From Eumeta japonica (lineage: Eukaryota > Arthropoda > Insecta > Lepidoptera > Psychidae), in contig BGZK01000704.1 in NCBI GenBank assembly GCA_005406025.1, forward strand, positions 186,001 through 250,000: a DNA stretch of 64,000 bases, given 5' to 3'. The notes below the pieces were generated by a model. It was not told the DNA's origin, made no database searches, and worked only from the letters and a program-made list of their open reading frames with translations. Shown piece after piece: positions 13,101 to 25,900 of this stretch. How positions within the stretch are numbered: the stretch's first letter is position 1; the number at the start of each line of letters is the position of its first letter. Both the position numbers and the translations under genes were made by a program.

Positions 13101-15535
13101 TACGAGAGAGCCTAATTTTATGTACAATATAATTTCATGGAAATTTAACTCCATCATTAAATCATCCCTTCCTGACTTTGTATAAATCAACAAGTAGCAA
13201 CTAAATCCACACAAATACGGTCCATTCGGCTAGCGACATACAACTTGTATACATATATGGCCTTGTGCCTTGTTCCTAATTTTTTTGTGGAAATGTAGGT
13301 GCATACCTTATAAAAATAAAAACTTTCAAGTTTTTTTAGTACTCATGGTATTAGATCATTAATTTATAATAAGTATCTAGGGTTTGAATAGCCGTCTGTT
13401 TGCAGCATCAAATTCGGTTCATCTACGATTACACAAGTCGAAAGGAACCATGAAGTCTTGTCTATTCGTAACCTCTGGAATTTTCAAAAATCAATAAATA
13501 TCTAAATGCAAACGAATAAAGGTTTCTACAGCGCCTACGAACCTTAATTTTTCAAAAGTGCAGCTCTGTCTGCACTGCGATATTTCACAGCGCGATGTAT
13601 CTCACACTTCTGTATTGCATCGAACCTAATAAACAGTAGCCGCACCGGCGGTCAAATATTGACCCGGAAAAAAATCTGTGATTCGATGCAAATCGAACGC
13701 GATGCGGTGCGGTTTATTTCGCAGTGCGGACAGCGCCCGCGCCGCAGATGGTTTAGTTCAAGAGGGCGCGCCTCCCGAGGGGGGCGCAAAACGTTTGCAT
13801 TTTTGAAAGAAAAAATAATTTGGCGCGTAAATTAAGCAATAAAATAATATTATTTACTATAATTATAATAAATATCAATAAAAAAACGTTTCGAATTTGT
13901 TTGAAATTTATTTTGTATAATTTTGAATTAAAATAAATAAGTCCTTAAAAAAATGTGCGTTTTTTTTTTCGTAATGTAAAATTGAAAGGGGGGCATGAAA
14001 ATATTGCTAGAAATCCAGGGAGGCTCAACAAAAGAAAATATTGGGAAACTCTGGTTTAGTGCGCCCGAGCCGACGTTAGCACGAGGAACCGCGGCCGACC
14101 CCGCGCGACGCGTCCTCCGAGCGCCCGTCTGCTGCCGCGTCGGCCGCACGTTTGGCGAGCGCTCGAAGGTCGCCGAGATCTCCTCACGGATTATTCCAGT
14201 GATTAATTCATTTAGTCTGCATGGCGACTAGCTATCAGTTATTTATCGGATTAAGAAAATAACACGAAGTCTGCCAGTGAAAAATAATATGCATTTTAAA
14301 ATATATGCTACGTTATTCTTACACTGTACCTCTGGTTTTGAAATCAACTCCGGACTTCTCGATGATTCTTTAAGAAAAACACAAACTGTTAGAGTTGTAG
14401 CAGTCTGATAACGATCAACCCCTGAACGTCAATAAAAAAATTAAACGTGTGGCACTCGGGGACTGCCGCGCTAAAGCTATTGCATAGCATTTTTTATCAA
14501 CTTATGCAATTATAATTATTTATTTAATTATGCAGTATTTTTTTTCTTCTTCACTTTCTTCATTAATAAATGCACTTTGTTCATTCATATTTAAAACACT
14601 CTATACACAAATTTTACGCTTATAGCTATTCACTGTTGTACATAGATACACCTATGTATACATATATACCTACATGTATACTTACGGGGCACATGCGGTG
14701 AGTGTGGCATTATAAAGATATGATAGATACCTATACACCTATATACTTACTCACAAACAGCTGCTTACGTATTCGTCCGATTTCGGAGCAGCTCGTCTCG
14801 ATCCTTGCGAGCTTCGTACAGTCGTACCATATACATACACGTTAAGCGAACCCTCGGCCGAGCTACATGGTAGGCGGAGTGGGGGATGTTAGGTTTTATT
14901 TTCGTTACGGAATTTCTTGATTCGGTCGCCGCACTCAAAGCCCGCGATAAAAGCTATAGAATAGCTTAATAAATTGACCGATTTTACAAGTACTTTCACA
15001 TCAAAACGTGCAACGCGACCGCAAACATCATTTAAATGCCGAGCCGCGCGCCAAAACGACATTCGTACACCATAAATGAGAGCTCCACAAACCGCAATTA
15101 CTGTAGAACAATTCGCCTATCGAGAATATAAAAGATTTTACGTCGTAATAAACAATAAGTATGCATTTATTGTACATATGTAAATTACAATAAAACAATT
15201 GGCATATATATTCGCTATTCAATTATATATCTATTCTATTGATGAAAAAAAAAGAATGGGAGACCAACACAAGATTTTATAATTTGTTTAAATTTTTCCC
15301 CACTGTAACAGCATCACAATTATTATTGGCACGCTCTCTTTAATAATGTAGGTCAATGACAAGTTAATGATCCAGTTCGATTATTTTCTCGTTTCTCATT
15401 AGTTTAAAAAAAACACAGCACATTAGACTAATGCGCTTTAAAACGATGAGAAGATATTTTTGTACTCCTTAGAACACATTTCAATTCATATCTACTATAG
15501 ATGTGTTTACATTAAATTAAAATATATATATGGGA
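10170..15535. other. non-coding stretch with GC-rich islands
   Basis: No gene is supported. GC-rich blocks lie at about 10200-10490, 10690-10780, 11395-11440, 13560-13790 and 14040-14190, in otherwise AT-rich DNA. They could be promoters, enhancers or untranslated exons of a long gene. The 13.6-13.8 kb block contains an octamer-like ATGCAAAT. A perfect short hairpin (AAAATCACAGCT / AGCTGTGATTTT) lies at 12841-12868. Confidence 0.4.
14904..14968 (+). repeat. short dispersed repeat (copy 1 of 2)
   Basis: GTTACGGAATTTCTTGATTC, followed by CGGTCGCCGCACTCAAAGCC, then an AAAAGCTAT..ATAGCTT ending, matches 48188-48253 with only a few differences. I recognise this word group as common in Lepidoptera. 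It has no coding frame. Confidence 0.75.
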
Positions 15536-15544
15536 TACATAAAA

Positions 15545-16290
15545 AATGGGTTCAATGTGCTTTTGGCACCAATCACTTTTGTTGGGTTCCGCTCATTTTG
15601 AAATACACCGTTTACTGATGTTTAATTTCGGGATCACAGACTCATAGAACCAAAATTCATCACCTGTGTAGTTATTATAAACAGCTTTTGACGCACCATG
15701 ATTGAATTTTTTTTTTTTGCACCAATCAACACAAGCCTGTTTTTGATCTATGCTCAAGTTGTGCGGAATTTAATGGAAATAATTTTTTTTGCAGCCACAT
15801 TTTCATGTAACATTTTATGTATGCTCGTCATACTTATGCCCAGGGACACCTTTACCCGCGATATGGAAACATGACGATCTTGCATTATTAGTTCCCGCAC
15901 AACATCGATATTTTGTGATACAACAATCGATTTAAGGCGACCTTATAAGCATAGACCGCCCACGATTAAATTCACTAAACAGTAGTTTTTGATGTTGTTT
16001 CATCCCCTAAAGTCGAAATGAATTTGATCGCTGTACTGTTTTTGAGTTAGCCCACGCTGAAACTTGTAATAAATCATCGCACGTAAATTTTCGCGATTTA
16101 ATTCCATGGTGATAGACACGCAATTTTCAAAATGACGACACAACGATAAAACAATTGACAGTTACATGAAACAAACTGTATTCTAAAGTAAATTTTATTA
16201 AATAATCAACATTTTTAAATGTAATTACTTTTTAAATATTGTTCTGTATGTGGCCAGTTCCGTGTACAAAAATAGCAGCTCTACTATGAA
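15545..16290 (-). mobile_element. degenerate mariner-like element, minus strand
   Basis: Read on the minus strand, the first codons lie near 16107 (M-E-L-N-R-E-N-L-R-A-M-I-Y-Y). Then come V-R-E-L-I-M-Q-D-R-H-V and G-I-S-M-T-S-I-H-K-M-L-H-E, typical of the helix-turn-helix half of mariner transposases. A broken catalytic part runs to about 15600. Several stops and shifts show it is dead. Its 5' flank (16165-16265) matches those at 505-580 and 41586-41650. Confidence 0.85.
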
Positions 16291-16654
16291 TTAATTTATC
16301 TAGCTTGAACATTTATTTTTTTGCCATATTTTATAAGAGCTATTCAATGATTATTTCCTCTAATACATACCAAAAAAGAAAACTGGATCATGCTAAGCAT
16401 ACAACGAAACTATATATAGAGTAATATTAAAAAATAAAATATTTTTTATTGCTTCAATAAATATTGCAGACTGATAGACGGAACCATATGCGGTCTGTCA
16501 GTAAACTAGAAAACTCGGAAGAAAAAATGTTTCAATTTTTCTTCTATTTCTTTTATTCTGTGTTATTTCTTACTTAAATCGTACTAGAGTACTGCATCAT
16601 AAATTTTATACTTATCTGACACATTTTAAGATATATTTCTTTCTTTGTTTTCAG

Positions 16655-16777
16655 ACCCAGCGACGACAATAAAAAAAGGATTCGGCAACGTGTATACGCA
16701 AGAAAAACATTCTTCGTAGGCCCACGTTACAGGCTTTTGCGCCCACCGACTGCCATTGACGCGGAATGTACAAATTA
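16655..16777 (+). CDS. candidate terminal coding exon of an unknown plus-strand gene
   Basis: A long pyrimidine tract ends in TTTTCAG at 16654, an excellent acceptor. With two bases carried in from a previous exon, the frame is open for 40 codons to a TAA at 16775-16777. AATAAA follows 53 bases later. The peptide is very basic at first (K-K-R-I-R-Q-R) and then reads F-F-V-G-P-R-Y-R-L-L-R-P-P-T-A-I-D-A-E-C-T-N before the stop. I do not recognise the family. The F-F-x-G-x-R-Y core recalls RYamide neuropeptides, but the glycine needed for amidation is absent, so I do not name it that. Acceptor, frame and poly(A) signal are observations. That a gene ends here is inference, and the preceding coding exon was not found. 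Confidence 0.35.
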
Positions 16778-16829
16778 ATATAAGCTAAAAGTAACTGCGG
16801 CCAACGTTTTCTTTTCTTTTATTTTTCTA

Positions 16830-16835
16830 AATAAA
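16830..16835 (+). terminator. candidate poly(A) signal AATAAA
   Basis: It lies 53 bases after the stop codon of the candidate terminal exon at 16655-16777. It is supportive only because of that spacing, since AATAAA is common in AT-rich DNA. Confidence 0.3.
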
Positions 16836-17344
16836 CTGAAATTGTTATGATTATTTTATTTCTTTTTTGATGGGGAATATTAATTTCTAAGCTACTTCAA
16901 TTATGGTGGTTCGAATCTCGTCTGATATGGTCGGGAAACGGTATAACACTAAATAAAAAGAAAGGCTGGCAAGATCATACAGAACCTATTTCCTAAAAAA
17001 CTTTGTTCTTATAATAAGGTTTTCTTAGTGTGGATATTGTATTAACTATTAGTTATACAATGCATGTGTAGTTTAATAGATAAATGCTAAAGCGAATAAT
17101 ACAATGGCGAATTTTTAAGTATTTTGATAATAAGCATATATCTTTTATTTATATAAAGATAATACTTATCTTTAAGCAACCTTTAGTTTTTAATTAAAGT
17201 AAATATTTTTTGTTATCGCTATCAATCCCTACAATTCTTGATAATTGATATTTATTCCCTTCTTGATTGTTTAAATATCAGAAATACATAAAATATAAAA
17301 TAGTAGCAAACACAACTTTCGTGGAGACCTAGAAGCGTTATTAG

Positions 17345-17614
17345 TTCTTTAAAAGAACAGGCAGAAAATGTAAGAACCAAACCCTAAAAACCTCAAAGAA
17401 TCGCAAGCGCAAAAATCTTCTTTCAGATGTGGAAGAAAGTGCGGGTCCAGCCGTCGAGTCAGGGAGGGGTCATATAGTGGAGAGGTCTAGTCAGGACAGG
17501 CCCCAATTCGGTTACAGTAATAAGACAAAAACTCACTCCACGGGAGATATCATGACCCCCCATGAGCCCCCCCCCAATCCCGTGCGGAAGATACATAATA
17601 CTCGCGCACACTAA
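17345..17614 (+). other. unassigned 90-codon hydrophilic open frame
   Basis: The frame is open from just after a TAG at 17342-17344 to TAA at 17612-17614. It is rich in K, R, S, E and P (K-N-R-K-R-K-N-L-L-S-D-V-E-E-S) and ends R-K-I-H-N-T-R-A-H. An internal ATG lies at 17429. A TTCTTTCAG acceptor falls inside at about 17425, so part could be an exon. Base composition is richer in GC than its flanks. I recognise no domain; a transposon gag or ORF1 piece is equally possible. Confidence 0.2.
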
Positions 17615-17689
17615 CTCATTTTCGCAGCAATACAAGACTTCCTAGCAATATATTGTTATGAAAAAGTAAAAAAGAAAAATATTATGCAT

Positions 17690-17990
17690 AATATTTAAGT
17701 AATACGCGTCAGTCGTATGGAGACGGCGGGAGCACCACCGACTGGCTTGAGGGCATTCTCCAAATAGATTTCGGCCGTTCGCCGGTCGTCTACGTACAAT
17801 CTCCGAGTTTACGCGGTCTCGACAATGAACTCAATTTTTTATACGCCTTAGATTCATAATGGAGTGCCGGATCAGGGCGGCGGCGGAAGGAAGCGATTGC
17901 TCAACGTCGTCCGCTCCGACACCTGCCGCCGCCCACGTGCGCCCGACGACCCGGGACGTTTTCTACGACATCTAGTGGAATTTGTGAGAT
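17690..17990 (+). other. GC-rich island with a 38-codon frame
   Basis: This block contrasts sharply with the AT-rich flanks. An ATG at 17859 opens 38 codons to TAG at 17973-17975, rich in alanine, serine and threonine. An E-box CACGTG lies within it. It might be a promoter or 5' exon. No donor or homology supports a protein. Confidence 0.2.
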
Positions 17991-18949
17991 CGACAAAATA
18001 AACGGGTTAACGATAGGGTTGTTCACGAGTCCGACATGTGAATCTGTTTCGATTTGTCGAATGAAGTCGTGGCTTTGAGATACACATAGATATGCGATCG
18101 TAGTTGATTCCGTAATTCATGAATCTGATTATCAGATTTTATTCCACATTTTGATTATAAACTAAGCTGTAGACCAGAATTTTACAAATTTTCTAATTTG
18201 GATGAATTCATAAAACTTGGCCATGGAAGTCTACTACGTACTTTTGATACCTATAACATCCTAATCCTTTGGTTTGTATAGAAGACTAAAAGTATATATT
18301 AAATATTATGAGGTTTTATAAGAAAACTAAAATTTACAAAAAACATGACAACAATAACATCACCAAGAATAAAATACAAGTAATCTAATTTTTTGTTGAA
18401 AATTAATATACTTAATATCAGCTATAAAGAAAATTTCTCATCTGATTAAATTTACACAGCTATTAATATACATTTACCGAACAATTTAGTTGATATATGG
18501 CGTATAGACATACAATATATAAAAGTAGAGTTATTAAATATAGCATAAGATGTGAAAATTAGACAAGATCCATGTGAACCTAACTTGGTCATTTAAGATG
18601 AAACTTTATAAATAGTAGCGTTGGTTTTGGTAGATGAATGAAGAAATATAGTTTCTTTTGTATGATTTGGTTCAGATTCCTAGAAGTCCTCCTTTTTTTC
18701 TGGATCATAATTTAAGGAGTAGTAATAAATACACATGAGTATTATAGAATATTTAATCAGACAAAGGGACTTACCTCAGTTAGCAAAAGATTATGACAAA
18801 ATATTGTTACATTATATTAAAATCACTTAGCAATATTAAAAACATACCCTAAATCTCAAAAGTAATAATTTACTAACAAACATGACATAAAATGTAAAAT
18901 GCTTCATTGGTGAAGCAATGTATCATTAAATGCTACAAAAATATATGAA

Positions 18950-19330
18950 CTAAACATTCTCAACATATGTTACTTTGTTTATCTGGTCCATATCTATCAA
19001 AATAGTACTTTAAACACAGTTCCGGGTGGAAAGCCCTGAAATATCGAGTCATATTTTAAGTCAATATTCCAATACCAGCATCGACCTGAACCTCAAGTAT
19101 GATATGAGGATGCAGTGCTTCATCTTTTCCTTCCATCAACAATAAGCGTGGAAACATTCGAAGTACAAAGCTAGATGGTGGGTATCTAAGTGGCAAGTCA
19201 AAATCAGTAAATTTAAATAAACCAGCAGTAATATTTACATCATCTACATGTTGAAATTGTTAATCTAATTCTAATGCGCGGTTTTCGTATGTGTGAAAAT
19301 TTTTTTGCCACATACCAGTCTTTGGTTTAA
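18950..19330 (-). pseudogene. unidentified protein-coding remnant, minus strand
   Basis: One minus-strand frame is open for 67 codons between stops at 19260-19262 and 19056-19058. It reads like real protein: N-I-T-A-G-L-F-K-F-T-D-F-D-L-P-L-R-Y-P-P, then V-L-R-M-F-P-R-L-L-L-M-E-G-K-D-E, then H-P-H-I-I-L-E-V-Q-V-D-A-G. The same frame continues sensibly on both sides of the stops (G-M-W-Q-K-N-F-H-T-Y-E-N-R upstream, R-A-F-H-P-E-L-C-L-K-Y downstream). That suggests a gene copy decaying by point mutation. I cannot name the parent. It has no ATG near its start. A GTATGT donor at about 19316 and a TAG acceptor could form a short intron, which would be an alternative to pseudogene status. Confidence 0.4.
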
Positions 19331-19983
19331 ATGTTCAGTATGACCATATAATATATATGTGAATAACATTAGATATCCTTGCCTGTTGGAGGACAATCAA
19401 TATGATACAGATAATAAAGAAGGAATAATAATAAAACGCAAAACAATTACATAAACAGAACAAACTATCAAGTTTATCAACTTGTCCCACATACACAAAA
19501 TACAAGAAATTTAAATGAATTTATAAATGCCTTTAAAGAATTATCTTCACAAATATTTCCTTATCATCAAAGCACATACACAAATTGCCATATGGGCGGG
19601 CAGTGAAATCATTTTAATCCCTACTTATTTAGTCTATAAACTCTAATACTTAACATTCGAAATGTATCCCAGTACTCAATATAAAAGTTTTTTGCTAATT
19701 TTGACATATTAACATATCAATAATTATTCTCATTTTCCTTTAATATAAACATTAAGAACACCAAAAAGTAACAACAGCCATTTAATACAAATTTAATCAT
19801 CTATAAAAATCTCAAATCACAAAAGTATAAAGGATATTATAAAAGAATTACAAATGGTTGTTTCTTTTTGACGGTCTATTGTTACTGTATGTTGAAAGAA
19901 GGCGACAGGAATATGTTAAAAGCAATCAACTGTATATTAACTTAATGTAAGGTTGCAGCATTAAATTTGGGTTGCCTTAGTCA

Positions 19984-22900
19984 TTATCGTAAGCGCACCG
20001 TTTGATCGACCTGGGGTGGACGCGCGTCTCCTGCAGCGGAACGAACCGCTGCAGTGGGGACGGACACGGCCGGTGGTGCGTTGGTGACGGGCGGTGGCGC
20101 CTGGTACTTAGAGACAGGGAACATAGGCCGTGGCTCAATATTTGATGCACCTTCAAACCTGCACGAATTATATATTTTAGAATCAATAAATAGAAATAAA
20201 TAAATAATTGCAAGTAGTATTTGCATAGATGGGTTTTCTATGAGATGACTTCCAAATATCTTGGTCTCATAAGTCATACCATAACATTTCAATTATTATT
20301 ACCAATTATATAAGGTCGGGGAAAAAGTTTTTTAATATTTCATAAACAAATTCATGGTAATTTTTCATCACGTTTTATTTACATTTAAACACACATGTAC
20401 ATATATATATACATCTCCTAGTAGAGTTAGTTGTATCAGTGATTTTTGGTATACCCAATATTGATCATTGTTTATTTAAAAATATCTATTCTACTATGTA
20501 GTTTAGGCTTATCAGATATGAATATATCAGTTAAAAATACAAAGTTGCATCCATATATTCAATCAGTATTGAATACACTCATAGCGAAATTTGTAAGACT
20601 ACATTTTGATCATGATAATGGTCAAACTGTTGGATCAAACAAAGTTGTATATATGTGACAACAAAGTATATCAACATCACATGTTTGCGCAATAAGTTGA
20701 TCAACATTTTTATAAAAGCAAAGGTGAATGGTAGTTATTCTACTCGCACTTATGATTCCTATATTTATTACTCTTACGATGACCACTGAAGTACATTACT
20801 AAAAGAGATGGTGGAGTTCGGTGAGGAAATGAGGCCCTGCAGGCTGATATTTTATTATAAAGTCCACTTGGCTGTATTTTTGATTATATATCGTGTATTA
20901 ACGTCGCGCGCAGAATTCGACGGAACAAATGACGTTGGATTCAAACCTATAGGGTACAAAAAGTTCCGCCGGCATGAATAAAATACCGTCTTCTGTTAAA
21001 ATACCGTCTTCTGTTTTTATAATTGAAATTCTTGTTCTTCTACTTGGCACTCTCCGTTCACACAGTCCTGATAGACTCTGTACTGTCAAGACGTGTTTTA
21101 GCTTATAGGAACAACTTCTATTTTAGTTTTTTAAAAACAGTTCCTAAGCGTAAATTTAAATATGCATAATGTACAATACAATATTTCAATCTGATATACT
21201 TTGATAATAATCGAGATGTATATTTTTGATTCATGAAGTTATAACCTAGTACATACTACCTGATAAACAATTACCTGATGGCACGGTATTTGTCTGGGAT
21301 GGCGGGGTGTGGCTGCAGTGAGGCATGCGCGTGAGTCCGCGAGAGCTGCCGCAGGCACGGCAACAGGTCCCTCACCTCATATCTAACACAAAAATGTATA
21401 AACTATACCTCTCTAAAAATGATGTATATATTAGTGATTAAATTATATATTGCATATACAGGATGGCATCAATCATGCATCTTTCCACAAATATTTATAA
21501 TCTCCTTTTTTAGAACTTTGCCAAAGCAACTATAACAAAAATATTAATTGAAAATATACTTATATTAATAATATAACATAATATAGATACAACCCTACGA
21601 AATGCTCGGCCAGACGGTGCCCGCACGCTACGCATCACGCCCGGGCACGTACAAACTCGAATCCTACCTCGCGCTCAAGCTATGCGATGTATTATTATAT
21701 ATATGGGACATATTTAGTCCCTTAACTACAAATGATATTTGATGTTGTCAGCGATGTAGAGATCGCCGAAAATATTATTACATTAGTCGCTGATTTTCCA
21801 CACTCACCTCTAAAGAAACAAGGCAAACTAAAATAAATTATTGCGTAAATGATATATAGCAAGCAATATTAGTTGTGGACTCGCAGATTGTAGGCTGTCA
21901 GAGTAGTTTCACTTTAAAGTTTTAAAGCCACAATGTCATCTTTGAAAACTCCGCAACAATAAGTCACATTTGCATATTCAATAGAAGTATTATTAAACAC
22001 TTCAACATTAATCACACACAATCTTAATTCCAAAAGGTCAATATCGTAATATTGTATATCGTAAATCATAAGCGTAACACATATACTAAAAAATACCTAA
22101 GTTCCCCTGCTAGTTCAAGGACCCAACCACAAAGTACAATAGTAGACCAGACGCTGCGGGCTTTGGCCGTGACTGACTAGGCGCACGTCGCATTGGCAAC
22201 CTAGAGGCGGGCGGGATATTGACCCCATCATCGTCAGCTGTAAGCTAAGGTTGTAAGTTTGTAAATTTTTGGAACATGTTTAAAGCTATTTTTCTTAGTA
22301 ATGGCTACTTCAATGACTATGGTTTCTTTGGAAAAGTTGTTCTAAAAAAGAAGTAGATTATGAATATTTACAGAGATGCATGATCAATTCAATATGGAGT
22401 TTGCTTTATGGAGTACGAGCCTCCTTTAAGAATACAATACTATCAGCACATAATCCTTATGATGACCCGATGATGTTGAATCCCCATCTCTTTAGAAGTT
22501 ATGGTGAAACTTCTTCGAAAGCTATGATGACACCAGTGATATTATCTTGAAAAAACATGAATAAATTACTTTATTATGAATAATAAATGAATAAATCACC
22601 TAGAAAATCTAGCAAGAGCAGGTGGCCATGCAGATTCAAGGCAGTCAGCGTGAGGCAATCCGTCGTGGCGAGGCTCGGAGGCCACCTCCTCATCACAGTG
22701 CTTGCACAATAGGCAATGACGCGCGGTTGCCAGTGCCGCCGCTGCTACTACTGACGGCTTGAACTGGAGGTACGGGTCGGCTTCCAGCAGAGACAGTTCC
22801 GCAATGTACTGGATATAGTTATTTATGCTTATAATGATGATGTCTATATTTATCAAGTAGATATAAGTTGTCAACAATTAGAAGAATAACTAAAACTTTA

Positions 22901-25900
22901 TATAAGGGTATGTCCATCATAAATTTGTCTGCCAAAATATCACTAGATACAAATTCTAATAATTTAATAGTACTTAATTACTATGGCATTGAGAATATAA
23001 TGAAATCTATTATAAAAAAATTATTTGAATATTACAATGACAACAATTACACATTTTCTACTTAGAAATAAAGATTTACTAACTGCATATAAATTAGATC
23101 TAATATTTAGGACTGCTATCACAAATTCCTTTAAACTTTCTCTTTATAAATCACTTAAAAAAAATTACAAAGCGATTGAAGCTTCTTTTATCATATCATT
23201 ATCAAAGTAGCTTTTAAATGTGGCAGATAAGCAATCATCTAGTTTTCGGCACATACAGATGGCTGATATATTTCAAATAACTTTAAGTACCTACATAAAA
23301 AAAAATTATTGAGATTTTAAAACATTGTGGTTAATTTAATTTAAAACAGTAGATTGTTACTATTATATAATCATTTACCCTTAATACTTAGAATATTTTG
23401 GATCTGACAAGAACATTAAAAATATGCTACAAAGGTTTATCTTACTTGTCGAAGACACGTTCAGGCCGGCCCTAACTTTGATCAGGGTGGATTTCCAGAA
23501 ATTTTAATTAGGCTTCATGATAAGTAAATAATAATTGCTAATTTTTCAAAATAAGTTTTTATTGCAAACATCAACACATATTAAGCTTAAATTAAATAAA
23601 GTAACTTTTAGTATTGTAACACAATAAAATATGTCTTTCCAGAAGCAACATCAAAATTTAATTTTTTGGTGAAAATAATCATTTTCATTAATTGGTTTTC
23701 TAGCACCCCTCGTTACATGGAACTTAAAGCAACCGCTCCACTCGCTCTACTCTTAAGCCGGCGCTGGACATGTTTCGCAAAGTATGTCAACCTGGGCTAG
23801 GTCATTGTCCAGTAGACCAAAAAACAAGTGAAATACAAAAATAAAAATATTTTTGTTATGAGATGGAATGCATCCATTTTAAAATAATATAAAATGTTTA
23901 GGAAAAGAAATAACTTACCGATGCCAGATGGAAAGTCTTCTTAGAGATACCATTGGAAATGCAAAACAGGGAGAGGAACGTAAATGTAGTTGGTACAGAC
24001 AGATCGAATGACAACACCTTTAAAATAAGGTGCTCCATACGCAAAACCTCGCTTCTTGCATACGTATCATCCGTTATGTACACAAACTCCCCCACCTCGG
24101 GGGGATACACTTCTTCAAATTTACTGAAAAAAAATACCATCATCATTTAAAATACTGAAAAAAAGAAAGTTTAAAATGATAGTTTAAATTGATACCCATA
24201 TTCCAGTTTCCATTAAGCATGATTTAAAGCATTTTTAAACAATGATTTCTTGTTTATGCTACATGACATATATCGAAGATAAACCTTTCAGAGAAATTTA
24301 AATTTTGACACAACTACTATTCAGAAATAATACGTAGTATATAATTAAATGGTCATGAAATTAAAAACAAAATCTTCAATGACTAGGTTTTTAATTTCAT
24401 GATGGCAGTTACACTGTTTTAGTAGCCCACGATTTGAGAAAAGTTTGGAATTGAAATAAATTTTGCAACAAATGAAGTATACAAGACACATTAAATTTTA
24501 CAGACAAACAAGTTGCAACTCGTTTAACATTAAATGATTGATTTCATTTAAAACTACTACATGTATATAATGTAATATTAAGTTAGTTGTTGCTAATATT
24601 GATTAAAGTTAAATACTCATTAGCAGATTCCACCATAGATTGCACCAATACCTTCCAGTTCAAGGGCAACATTCTTAACTACCAAGCCAACACATATCTC
24701 TAATTATTTAGCTAAATAAATTGTATGGATCATGTCATTAATCAATTATTAATAATTATCTAAATGAATTTTAAAGTTTGTAACATTATCAAATTATTAT
24801 TGTAAATGATTTATTGTCATACTTTGAGAACTTACTTCAACTATAATGATTAAGTTATTATTTAGTAAAGGTTTAACAAATTGTCACTCTTAGTGATGCT
24901 GACACATTACTTTCAGGAAGGTGAATATTAATGATAGATAGATTTTTTTGGTGTATTCTCTTTAAAAATAACCAAAACAGGGGGGTGCAAGTGCATCTCC
25001 TTGTACTTTCTGGCACCCATGGTCACACCCAAAGTCAGTTAAATGTCATTAGCATATAGCGAGGCAATGAAATAAATTGGCAATGCTTTTAATGACAGTT
25101 AGTTACATACATACATTAGTGTTAATTTAATGGCCCTTCCTTAATGTGGCAAATAAATAATGATCTAACATAGGTAACTACTTACATATTATCTTAATAA
25201 TCTATCTATACATACAATAATAGTATAGAACCATTCTTTCAGTACATTGAAAGTAATTGCTGTCACTGATTGCAGGTGATGTAGACGATGTAATAGAATA
25301 TATTAAAACTTTTTCTGTATGATTGTATGTTTGAACATGCTAATCTCAAAAACTAATAGATGAATTTACATGGGGTTTTCATGAGTAACTTAACATAGCT
25401 TGTGGCAGCATATCAGCTTCACTTCATCAAAATTAAATATTAAAAGTTAGTTGATTTTTAAAAATAGAAATCTACAACTACAAAGTGATGATCATAGCTA
25501 GTATACATTATAATTAGAGATAATATGGAAATATTATATTTATTTAAGGCACCCCTTAATTTATCTACATAATATTTAGGGAGAAATATTAGTCTCTTGA
25601 TTCGAGATTACTGTTAGACTAAAAGTGATGTGCACCAAAAGATAGAAACAATAATTGTTATAAAATTGACAGATAATGTACAGATAATCTGTGAAATTTT
25701 ATTGATAACATATGAATTGAGTTTGATACAACAACAACTACATTTTCATTTTTAAGTAAATCTGTCACATATTTAATTACATTATTACCATTACAAATAT
25801 ATTTAATATAAATTTCCAAAGTATACAAACATTGTATCTCTGACCATTTTCTAAAGCATGTTCTGATTAATCTGTTTTTTTCCATAGGTATATTAATTTA

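Noticed and set aside
16655..16777. Naming the exon-like frame an RYamide precursor
   Set aside because: The F-F-x-G-x-R-Y core is suggestive, but the following residue is arginine, not the glycine needed for amidation, and no signal peptide exon was found.
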